In this document: piece by piece, positions 1-5,354 of the stretch
Layout: each line of letters starts with the position of its first letter
Position numbering within the stretch: the stretch's first letter is position 1
Source: DASTWM01 sp035765855
GTDB lineage: Bacteria > Chloroflexota > Chloroflexia > Chloroflexales > Roseiflexaceae
Direction: 5' to 3'
Assembly: GCA_035765855.1 (NCBI GenBank)
Contig: DASTWM010000504.1
Location: 1-5,354 of the forward strand
DNA: 5,354 nt
Notes under the pieces: model-generated
The model's database searches: none
What the model was told of the DNA's origin: nothing
The model's input: the letters and a program-made list of their open reading frames with translations, nothing else
Position numbers and translations under genes: made by a program

Positions 1-82
1 AGGCAGTCACTGTTTGTTCGCCTTTGTCAGCCTGCTCAAGAATTTTGAGTATCTGTTCTGCACTGTACGTTGGCATTTTCAT
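1..82 (-). CDS. IS3-family transposase OrfA, N-terminal fragment (truncated by window edge)
   Basis: Twenty-seven codons are visible, starting MKMPTYSAEQILKILEQADK. The pattern M(K)xxxYSxEQIxxILxQAxxG is the start of the helix-turn-helix of OrfA proteins of IS3-type elements (HTH_Tnp_1 / IS911-like). In such elements OrfA binds the element's ends, and a programmed frameshift into OrfB gives the active DDE transposase. AAAGGAGGA (86-94) precedes the start. It lies 4 nt from the ATG at 82-80 and 10 nt from a second ATG at 76-74, so either could be used. The rest of the gene and OrfB lie outside, so it is unknown whether the element is intact. Assignment rests on the short N-terminal motif plus the probable inverted repeat at 140. 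Confidence 0.65.
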   Translation of the reverse strand, partial: MKMPTYSAEQILKILEQADKGEQTVTA

Positions 83-85
83 AGT

Positions 86-94
86 TCCTCCTTT
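86..94 (-). promoter_or_regulatory. Strong Shine-Dalgarno for the transposase
   Basis: The minus strand reads AAAGGAGGA, a near-perfect anti-16S match, 4 nt before the first ATG and 10 nt before the second in-frame ATG. It is the best ribosome binding site in the left part of the window and is the main support for real coding at the left edge. Confidence 0.6.
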
Positions 95-140
95 GGAGAA
101 TCCTATCATACCAACTTGGCAGTTTTAGGGTCTCAGTACA

Positions 141-334
141 GGTCTAGGTTATGATGATGTTATACGAATAAAGGGTCGTTCTTGAAAATGCAATAGAAAG
201 ATCACATAGACCTTATACGATTTGTCATTCCGAACGCCGTGAGGAATCTCTCTAGAGAGATTTGTCACTCCGCTCGAAATAACATGAACGTCTAAGGTTT
301 ATTCGATCCGTCTATAGAATAGGATACGCTGATT
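141..334. other. Intergenic region between the insertion sequence and the kinase gene
   Basis: About 190 bases with no convincing reading frame, visibly richer in A+T than the genes to its right. It holds the octamer TTATACGA twice (160-167 and 213-220) and a 62-bp imperfect palindrome (223-284). TATGAT at 150-155 resembles a -10 box but has no matching -35 at the usual spacing. The kinase promoter presumably lies here or overlaps the palindrome, but none can be named with confidence. AGGA at 321-324 sits 10 nt before the kinase ATG and is a modest ribosome binding site. Confidence 0.5.
223..284. repeat. 62-bp imperfect palindrome, REP/MITE-like dispersed repeat
   Basis: The two 31-base arms (223-253 and 254-284) pair at 24 of 31 positions. 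The centre is a perfect 18-bp palindrome, AATCTCTCTAGAGAGATT (245-262). The outer parts TGTCATTCCGAACG and CGCTCGAAATAACA are complementary with a few mismatches. This TGTCATTYCGA...AATCTCT layout looks like small non-autonomous palindromic repeats dispersed in many bacterial genomes, and the scattered mismatches suggest an old, decaying copy. There is no U-tract after the stem, so it is unlikely to be a simple terminator. When transcribed it would fold into a long hairpin in the kinase leader, provided the promoter lies upstream. Confidence 0.65.
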
Positions 335-1930
335 ATGCTCTCTATCAGCGACATTCTGCAAAACCGCTACGAAGTGACCGCCGTGATCAAAGCTGGCGGC
401 ATGGGCGCGATCTACGAAGTTATTGATCGGCGGCTCGGCACGCGGCATGCGCTGAAAGAGGCGTTCGTGACGACGCGCGAAGAGCGGGCGCAGTTCGAGC
501 AGGAGGCCCGGCTGCTGGCACAATTGAGCCATCCGGCGCTGCCTCGGGTAACGGATCATTTCAGCGAGCGCGGCGGGCAGTTCCTGGTGATGGAACTGGT
601 GCCCGGCGATGATCTGGAAACGCTGTTGGAGCAGCACGGGCAGCCGTTCGACGTGCTGACGGTATTACGGTGGGCCGACCAGGTGCTCGATGCGCTGGAC
701 TATCTGCATGCTCACAATCCGCCGATCGTCCACCGCGACATCAAACCAGCCAATCTCAAGCCGCTTGCGGATGCTCGGATCAAGCTGCTGGACTTCGGCA
801 TCGCCAAATCGGGCGGGCAGACCATGAATGCTGCCAAAGCCTACAGCATGGAATACTCGCCGCTCGAACAGTTCAGCATGCGCACGCACACCGACCTGCG
901 CAGCGACCTGTACGCGCTGGGCGCGACGCTGTATCACATGCTGACGAACCATGCGCCGCCTTCGGCACCGGAGCGCGCCAAAGGTACGCCGTTGCCCAGC
1001 CCACACCGACTCAACCCAGCCTGCCCACCGGCGCTCGCCCAGGTCATCCTGCGGGCGATGGCGCTGAAACCAGAACATCGCTTCCCGAACGCTGTGGCCA
1101 TGCGCGCGCCCTTGCAGGCAGTGGCGCGCTCGTTACAACCCGTGGTGACATCCAGGCAGCGCCCGCGTTGGGGAGTCAGGTTTGCGGCGAGTTTCGGCGG
1201 GCTGGCGCTGTTGGCGGGGCTTGGCCTGGTGGAACTGCGCCCGTTCTGGCAGCCCGCCCCAGCACCGTCGGTCGCCGAAGTGGCGATTCCTGCCACTGAC
1301 ATCCCCTTCGCAACCCGCGCAACCCAATTCATGCCGGCAGCCGCCACACAGCCTTCGCCGCTCCCGCCGACTGCACCACCAACCATAGGGGTCATGAATG
1401 AGCCGACCGCAGTTCCATCACCATCCGCTCCCACCACCGCACCTGCACCCGCGCCGACTGCGCCGCAGGAGGTCTCGCTGCTCCCGCTGGCAACTGCCAG
1501 CGCCTCGTCCGTTCTTCCGGCGGAAACCCTTCCCACACTTGGCCTTGTGCAGTATGATCCTGCCAAAGTGCTGGATGGTAATCCGGCAACATCATGGGTC
1601 GAGGGCGTAGCCGGGCCGGGCCTCGGCGAGCAGCTTGTGCTCACTTTCGCGCAGCCAGTCAGCATCACGCGCATCGGGGTTGATGTTGGATTTGATCGCG
1701 AGCCGAAGATTTTCGCGGCGAACAACCGGGTGCGCCGCGCAACATGCCGCTTCTCGGATGGCAGCACACGCACGCTTGAGTTTCAGGATCATGGCGGTGT
1801 TCAATCTCTTTCCCTGCCAGCAACCACCACAATCTCGCTGACAATCGTGATCGAAGCGATATATCCTGGTGCGAAATATGATGATACAGCCATAGCAGAG
1901 GTCGAAGTGTGGGGCTACGAAACACGTTAA
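335..1930 (+). CDS. Receptor-like Ser/Thr protein kinase with a C-terminal NADase-type glycan-binding (discoidin-like) ectodomain
   Basis: A 531-aa membrane-bound Hanks-type kinase, expected to phosphorylate Ser/Thr on cytosolic partners. The kinase domain spans about residues 12-268: glycine-rich loop 18-27 (IKAGGMGAIY, with Lys19 where the first Gly is usual), ATP-anchoring Lys41, helix-C Glu57, catalytic H133-R134-D135 with Lys137 and Asn140, D153-F154-G155, and PLE (176-178) in place of APE. All catalytic residues are present, so it should be active. A basic stretch (R274-R282) precedes one membrane span (about 281-299), then a Pro/Thr/Ala-rich stalk to about 390. Residues about 395-529 form a beta-rich domain containing VLDGNPATSW (412-421), FAQPVSITRIGV and AEVEVWG, typical of the NADase-type glycan-binding/discoidin-like family. 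Positive-inside topology puts the kinase in the cytosol and this domain outside. ATG 335 is preceded by AGGA at 321-324. It is likely co-transcribed with the peptidase gene 5 bp downstream. The sensed ligand is unknown and sugar binding is inferred from the family. Confidence 0.93.
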   Translation: MLSISDILQNRYEVTAVIKAGGMGAIYEVIDRRLGTRHALKEAFVTTREERAQFEQEARLLAQLSHPALPRVTDHFSERGGQFLVMELVPGDDLETLLEQHGQPFDVLTVLRWADQVLDALDYLHAHNPPIVHRDIKPANLKPLADARIKLLDFGIAKSGGQTMNAAKAYSMEYSPLEQFSMRTHTDLRSDLYALGATLYHMLTNHAPPSAPERAKGTPLPSPHRLNPACPPALAQVILRAMALKPEHRFPNAVAMRAPLQAVARSLQPVVTSRQRPRWGVRFAASFGGLALLAGLGLVELRPFWQPAPAPSVAEVAIPATDIPFATRATQFMPAAATQPSPLPPTAPPTIGVMNEPTAVPSPSAPTTAPAPAPTAPQEVSLLPLATASASSVLPAETLPTLGLVQYDPAKVLDGNPATSWVEGVAGPGLGEQLVLTFAQPVSITRIGVDVGFDREPKIFAANNRVRRATCRFSDGSTRTLEFQDHGGVQSLSLPATTTISLTIVIEAIYPGAKYDDTAIAEVEVWGYETR

Positions 1931-1935
1931 ATCAC

Positions 1936-3552
1936 ATGTGTGCAACCGAGCGAGCGGCATGCCGGAGTCTGATCGGCGTGTGTGTCCTGCTCGTGTTCTT
2001 AACAGCTTGTGGCGGCGCGCCGGCCGCCTCCGTGGAACCAATCGCCGTGGGACGCCACCCCCGGACGCCTTCGGTCACTGCACAGGCACTGGTGGCTGTC
2101 TCAGCGACGCCTGTGCCTGCCACGCCCGTCCCGCCCACCAGCGCGCCAACTGCAACGCCGACGGCACTTCCAACAGCGACACCGACCGCTACGGCCATGC
2201 CTGATCCAAACGCCGACGTTACGGCAGCCATGCGCCCCGGCTTCGTGGCGGATCCTGGCATATTCTCAGATCTGCCGCGCTATCAACTCAAACTCTGGAT
2301 CGATCCGTCTGCTGGTGTGCTGACCGGCACTGAGCAGATTGCATTGACGAATCGCACCGGCGTCCCACTCCCCGACGTGGCGCTGCGGCTCTACCCGAAC
2401 TTCCCGGGCGATGTGTTCGGCAAGGGCGGCGATGTTCGCATGGACATGACCGGCGCGGCAGTGGACGGGCAACCCATCGAGACCCGATACGCCGCCCAAC
2501 GCACGGCGGCGCTGCTGCCCTTCGCGCGACCGCTCGCTCCCGACGCGGCGACGACGCTGGCGATCAGCTTCACGGCGACCATCAAACCCTGGCGCGACGG
2601 CACATGGCCGCTGCCGTCGTACTACCCCATACTGGCCGTGCATGAAAGCGATGGCTGGCGACTGGATGTCACCCGCTTCGCCGACCATGTGTATGCCGAG
2701 AGCGCGTTCTACACCGCCCAGATTCATGTACCTGCCGACCTGCAGGTCGTTGCGTCCGGCAGCACGATCGCCACCCGGCAAGCCAACAGGTGGACGACCT
2801 ACAGCGTTCAGAGCGGGCCGATCCGCGAGTTCGCGCTGACGGTCGGGGCCTTTGCGGTTGAACATGCAACGTCGAATGATGTGGCCGTCAACGTCTACAC
2901 GGCGCGCGGCAGCCCGCTGGATGCGCGCCAGATCGCGCGCGTGGCGGCGAGCGCGCTCGCCGATTTCGACCGGCGCTTCGGCCCCTATCCCTACCGCGAG
3001 TTGGACATTCACCTGCTGCCGTATGAGTTCGACGGCGGCGATGAGTATCCGGGACTGATTCTGCTCTACGCCGCCGGGCAGGTCGGTGCCGGAACGCGCT
3101 ATGTCACCGCGCACGAGGTCGCGCATCAATGGTGGTACGGCGTGATCGGCAATGACATCTACCGCGAACCGTGGCTCGATGAAGCGTTCGCGCAGTACAG
3201 CGGCATCATTTACGACGAGGATGTGGCCGGTGCGGCGGTGGCGCAGGCCGATTGGGCGCGCGAGGTGCAGCGCCGCTACCAGGGGGCGTTAGCCGACGGC
3301 GACCTGCCGATTGGCCTGGCGATTACGGACTACCCCAACTTCAACGTGTATTATCGCACGGTGTACGGCAAAGGCCCGGTCTTTCTCCGCACATTACGCG
3401 ACCGCTTGGGCGATGACGCGTTCTTCGCCGCGCTCCAACGTTACTACCAGCAGCACCGCTATGGTGTTGCAACCACCGCCAATGTCGAGCGGGCATTCGA
3501 GGAAGCGAGCGGGCGCGACCTTGCCGCGCTCTTTCACGCATGGGTGAAATAG
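1936..3552 (+). CDS. Exported lipoprotein, M1-family zinc metallopeptidase
   Basis: A 538-aa protein expected to hydrolyse peptides outside the cytoplasmic membrane. It starts with a lipoprotein signal peptide: hydrophobic core at residues 12-22 and lipobox LTAC with Cys25 as the lipidated residue. A Thr/Pro/Ala-rich tether follows to about residue 90, then an N-terminal beta domain from about 116 (YQLKLWID...). The M1 gluzincin site is intact: HEVAH at 393-397, and Glu416 in PWLDEAFA, 18 residues after the second His, as third zinc ligand. Tyr477 in VYGKGP is the likely transition-state tyrosine. The usual GxMEN segment is DGGDEYPG (366-373). It ends soon after the helical region following the catalytic core and lacks the large C-terminal domain of classical aminopeptidase N. 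ATG 1936 lies 5 bp after the kinase stop. A GTG at 1909, inside the kinase gene with GAGG at 1898-1901, would add nine residues and is a real alternative. Specificity is unknown. Confidence 0.92.
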   Translation: MCATERAACRSLIGVCVLLVFLTACGGAPAASVEPIAVGRHPRTPSVTAQALVAVSATPVPATPVPPTSAPTATPTALPTATPTATAMPDPNADVTAAMRPGFVADPGIFSDLPRYQLKLWIDPSAGVLTGTEQIALTNRTGVPLPDVALRLYPNFPGDVFGKGGDVRMDMTGAAVDGQPIETRYAAQRTAALLPFARPLAPDAATTLAISFTATIKPWRDGTWPLPSYYPILAVHESDGWRLDVTRFADHVYAESAFYTAQIHVPADLQVVASGSTIATRQANRWTTYSVQSGPIREFALTVGAFAVEHATSNDVAVNVYTARGSPLDARQIARVAASALADFDRRFGPYPYRELDIHLLPYEFDGGDEYPGLILLYAAGQVGAGTRYVTAHEVAHQWWYGVIGNDIYREPWLDEAFAQYSGIIYDEDVAGAAVAQADWAREVQRRYQGALADGDLPIGLAITDYPNFNVYYRTVYGKGPVFLRTLRDRLGDDAFFAALQRYYQQHRYGVATTANVERAFEEASGRDLAALFHAWVK

Positions 3553-3575
3553 GCTTCTTCCATCTCCCTATGCTT

Positions 3576-3604
3576 GTACAGACGAGCCAGTAGCTCGTCT
3601 GTAC
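3576..3604. terminator. Perfect 12-bp stem-loop between convergent genes, possible bidirectional terminator
   Basis: GTACAGACGAGC (3576-3587) and GCTCGTCTGTAC (3593-3604) are exact reverse complements around the 5-base loop CAGTA. The hairpin lies 23 bp after the peptidase stop and 21 bp from the stop of the convergent four-span membrane gene, where a shared terminator is expected. Neither strand has a run of T after the stem, so it is not a canonical intrinsic terminator. It could instead be a dispersed palindromic repeat or an RNA-stabilising 3' hairpin. Confidence 0.5.
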
Positions 3605-3625
3605 CATCTCCACACCTCCACAGGG

Positions 3626-4516
3626 CTACTCCTGACGCGATCCGCACCCGCCACAGAACTTTGCGCCCACCGGAAGCGAGCGCCCGCACGCGACGCATGC
3701 CGCGCGTGGGCCGGAGGTCTCAATCCGGGGCGCAATGAGTACTGCGGGCGCAGTGGCAGGCATGCTCACAGGCATCTCCAGCGAGGCGCCAGCGCCCTGT
3801 AGGGCCGGAGCACTGTGCAACGGAAGCATGCGGTGGGATCGTAGCAGGGATGGAAGTGGCAGCAGCAGTTCGACGATCCCGCCGAGCAGCAGCAACGCCG
3901 CGAACAGCAGCGCGAGCGTAACTGCCTGCTCAGTCTGAAGGCTTAATGTGACGTTAGCGCGATCCAGGGCATCAAATGCATCGCTTAAGCCTGGATTGGC
4001 GCGCAGTTGGGGCAACAATCCGTCGATCCGCCACTTTGTTATGACCAGCGCAACCAGCGTGAGCAGCGCCATAATCGCAAGCGCGGCCCCAAAGCCGCGC
4101 CGAAAGCGCAGCACGCCGTTCGTCACCAGCAGCACAAGCGCCAGTGTTGCCGCAATGATCGGCAGTACCCACATGGCTACCAGCCAGATCGCGATGAATT
4201 GGGCATTCTGTTGCCCGGCTTCCAATTGATCGCGCACCTGCCTGAATGTACGGTCGGATGTCAGTGACGGCTCGGCTTTGCTCACGCGGCCAGCCAGATC
4301 AGCCAGCTTGGGCGACAGCGCGGCGTAGACAGCACCCATGGTGGAAAGATCGCTCCCTGAAAAACTGAAGTGCATTTCCGGCCCGAGATCTGGCCCGAGC
4401 GCCGTGCTGCTGAGGCGCAGCGTCGTCCAGGGCCAGGTCAGCGCCAGCACGATCATGATCGCGCTCACCGTTGCGAGCAGGCGGCTGGCGATCAGCATGA
4501 ACGGGATTGGTTTCAT
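3626..4516 (-). CDS. Four-span membrane protein with C-terminal zinc ribbon, function unknown
   Basis: A 296-aa protein not recognised as a named family. Hydrophobic spans lie near residues 7-27, 107-131, 142-160 and 198-219. Charges (R12, RFRR 137-140, RSHR 226-229) place both termini in the cytosol and two loops outside: 34-106, with several acidic and amide residues, and 162-197. A Pro/Ala-rich linker leads to a zinc ribbon with Cys274, Cys277, Cys288 and Cys291 (CxxC-x10-CxxC). The start at 4516 (MKPIPFML...) is chosen because AGGAG lies 7 nt upstream. The open frame continues to 4915, but that extension overlaps the VWA gene and is low-complexity Ala/Arg-rich. It lies 49 bp downstream of the VWA gene on the same strand and is probably in its operon. 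The two zinc ribbons match at 13 of 23 aligned residues, suggesting the proteins share a partner or membrane complex. No enzymatic motif is seen. Confidence 0.85.
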   Translation of the reverse strand: MKPIPFMLIASRLLATVSAIMIVLALTWPWTTLRLSSTALGPDLGPEMHFSFSGSDLSTMGAVYAALSPKLADLAGRVSKAEPSLTSDRTFRQVRDQLEAGQQNAQFIAIWLVAMWVLPIIAATLALVLLVTNGVLRFRRGFGAALAIMALLTLVALVITKWRIDGLLPQLRANPGLSDAFDALDRANVTLSLQTEQAVTLALLFAALLLLGGIVELLLPLPSLLRSHRMLPLHSAPALQGAGASLEMPVSMPATAPAVLIAPRIETSGPRAACVACGRSLPVGAKFCGGCGSRQE

Positions 4517-4521
4517 GAGTG

Positions 4522-4531
4522 CTCTCCTTTT
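4522..4531 (-). promoter_or_regulatory. Shine-Dalgarno deciding the start of the four-span membrane protein
   Basis: The minus strand reads AAAAGGAGAG. The AGGAG core (4524-4528) is 7 nt from the ATG at 4516-4514, an ideal spacing. This supports the short start over the upstream extension of the same open frame. It lies in the 49-bp gap after the VWA gene, which shows no sign of a separate promoter. Confidence 0.7.
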
Positions 4532-4565
4532 GATGTTTGTTGAACTTGGCAACGAGAATGGCATA

Positions 4566-5354
4566 TCACGGATTCTGGCGCTGCCCGCAACGCATGCAGA
4601 ATTTGGCTGCCGGGCGCAGCGGCGTCCCGCACGCGCGACAGGCGAGTTCGACAGGCGCAGCGGCAGGAGGTGGCTTCGGTTCAGCAGCGGGAAGCACAAC
4701 GGGTGACGGCACAACGGATGGCAACGATACCCCACGTCGACATAGCGCCAGTGGGCCTGCCAGCGCGAGCAGCAGCATGACCGAGAGCGCCAGTCCCGCA
4801 AGTGGTTGTGAGCGCACCTGGAGCAGGTGGCGTTCCATGTACGTGCTGCTGCCGCTGCCGCTGTGGCCGCCCCCGGCATGGATGGCGATCTCAATGTTGC
4901 GGCGCGTGCCGTCATATGCAGCGCGCGGGCTGCGGTACGTCAGAGCATATTCGGTCTGGAACTGCTGCGACAGGGAGCGATAGAGCGCCGTCAATTGGTC
5001 GCCGGATGGCGCATAATAATATGTGCCACCGGTTTGTGCGGCGAGTTGCTGGAGCGCCTGCTCATTCAGTTCGCCCCGGTCGCCAAGCCCAATTGTGTAG
5101 AGCGTCACACCACTGGCGCTGGCCTGCTCAATGACTTCGTTCAATTCGTGCTTGCTGCCATAGCCTTGCAAGCGCGCCAGCCACTCATCGCGGTTGTCCA
5201 TGCCATCGGACAGCACAATCAGGCTTTTGCGCCCGTTGACCGGTCTGACAACGTTCAACCCTTCCGACACGGCATCGTAGAGCGCAGTGGCATCGGCAAC
5301 TTGAATCGAGTCAATCGCCTGGCTCAATGCGGCTTTATCGCTGGTAAGCGGTTG
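4566..5354 (-). CDS. VWA-domain membrane protein with C-terminal zinc ribbon (5' part outside window)
   Basis: The C-terminal 262 residues are visible and the frame is open to the right edge (QPLTSDKAALSQAIDSIQ...), so the true start lies beyond it. Numbering from the edge, the von Willebrand factor A fold shows TALYDAV (23-29), whose Thr is a MIDAS metal ligand, and LIVLSDGMDN (45-54), whose Asp50 is the next ligand. These are followed by VTLYTIGLGDRG, LAAQTGGTYYYA and a YALTYRSP strand that ends such domains. The first MIDAS motif (DxSxS) would lie outside the window. One membrane span (about 185-204) ends in CRRG, placing the VWA domain outside and the tail in the cytosol. After a Pro/Ala linker comes a zinc ribbon (Cys239, Cys242, Cys253, Cys256). 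VWA domains usually mediate metal-dependent protein binding and the partner here is unknown. The four-span membrane gene follows 49 bp downstream. Confidence 0.9.
   Translation of the reverse strand, partial: QPLTSDKAALSQAIDSIQVADATALYDAVSEGLNVVRPVNGRKSLIVLSDGMDNRDEWLARLQGYGSKHELNEVIEQASASGVTLYTIGLGDRGELNEQALQQLAAQTGGTYYYAPSGDQLTALYRSLSQQFQTEYALTYRSPRAAYDGTRRNIEIAIHAGGGHSGSGSSTYMERHLLQVRSQPLAGLALSVMLLLALAGPLALCRRGVSLPSVVPSPVVLPAAEPKPPPAAAPVELACRACGTPLRPAAKFCMRCGQRQNP

Larger units (their letters stand above)
1..140 (-). mobile_element. One end of an IS3-family-like insertion sequence (partial, runs off the left edge)
   Basis: Read on the minus strand, a probable terminal inverted repeat begins at 140 with TGTACTGAGACCC. 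It is followed by a short AT-rich leader, a strong ribosome binding site and an OrfA-type transposase start. The 5'-TG end, the short leader and the OrfA start fit the IS3 family. Only one end is in the window, so neither the matching right repeat nor the short target duplication can be confirmed, and the exact boundary at 140 is inferred. The element would be transcribed away from the kinase gene. It borders the AT-richer intergenic region, consistent with insertion into non-coding DNA. Confidence 0.6.

Noticed and set aside
150..155. TATGAT as a -10 promoter box
   Set aside because: No -35-like hexamer at 16-18 bp spacing. The nearest TTG-type candidate (TTGGCA, 116-121) is 28 bp away and inside the insertion-sequence end.
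223..284. Palindrome as an intrinsic terminator
   Set aside because: It is long and mismatched, has no T-run after the stem, and lies upstream of a gene rather than after one.
934..1773. Long minus-strand open frame opposite the kinase gene
   Set aside because: Low-complexity Gly/Ala/Ser composition with no motif. It is a shadow of the GC-rich kinase coding strand.
2100..2200. Tandem ACG/CCG-rich stretch as a DNA repeat array
   Set aside because: It encodes the Thr/Pro/Ala tether of the lipoprotein. Its repetitiveness is explained by the protein composition and there is no regular spacing as in CRISPR or minisatellites.
2266..3129. Long minus-strand open frame opposite the peptidase gene
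   Set aside because: Arg/Gly-rich with no recognisable domain, and it overlaps a clearly real M1 peptidase gene.
4517..4915. N-terminal extension of the four-span protein frame on the minus strand (133 extra residues)
   Set aside because: It lies largely over the VWA gene's coding sequence in another frame, is Ala/Arg/Cys-rich with no domain, and a good ribosome binding site marks the start at 4516.
4338..4983. Plus-strand open frames over the zinc-ribbon genes
   Set aside because: No motifs or convincing ribosome binding sites, and they lie opposite two well-supported minus-strand genes.

Overview
The window looks like chromosomal DNA from a GC-rich member of the Chloroflexota, probably a filamentous or Chloroflexia-like lineage. 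The clues are long exported Thr/Pro/Ala linkers, a Hanks-type Ser/Thr kinase with the ALKE...HPxLPRVTDHF and HRDIKPANLK signatures common in that phylum, and small membrane proteins ending in zinc ribbons. This placement is inferred from protein style, since no rRNA or marker gene is present.

Layout. Positions 1-140 hold one end of an insertion sequence, with the first 27 codons of an IS3-type OrfA transposase reading out of the left edge on the minus strand. Positions 141-334 are AT-richer non-coding DNA carrying a 62-bp imperfect palindrome of the dispersed REP/MITE type. Positions 335-1930 (+) encode a receptor-like kinase: cytoplasmic kinase, one membrane span, a Pro-rich stalk, and an outer beta-sandwich domain resembling the NADase-type glycan-binding/discoidin fold. 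Five bases later, 1936-3552 (+) encodes a lipoprotein of the M1 (gluzincin) metallopeptidase family with intact zinc ligands. A perfect 12-bp hairpin (3576-3604) lies between this pair and a convergent minus-strand pair. That pair is a von Willebrand factor A (VWA) protein (4566-5354, 5' end outside the window) followed by an unrecognised four-span membrane protein (3626-4516).

How the genes may work together. The plus-strand pair reads as a two-gene operon in which a kinase with an outside sensor is co-expressed with an exported peptidase. The minus-strand pair is also operon-like (49-bp gap). Its two products end in near-matching CxxC-x10-CxxC zinc ribbons that topology places in the cytosol, with their other domains outside or in the membrane. 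All four proteins are therefore predicted to be at the cell envelope. A functional link between the two convergent pairs is only a hypothesis. The clearest unusual features are the kinase's C-terminal ectodomain and the paired zinc-ribbon tails.
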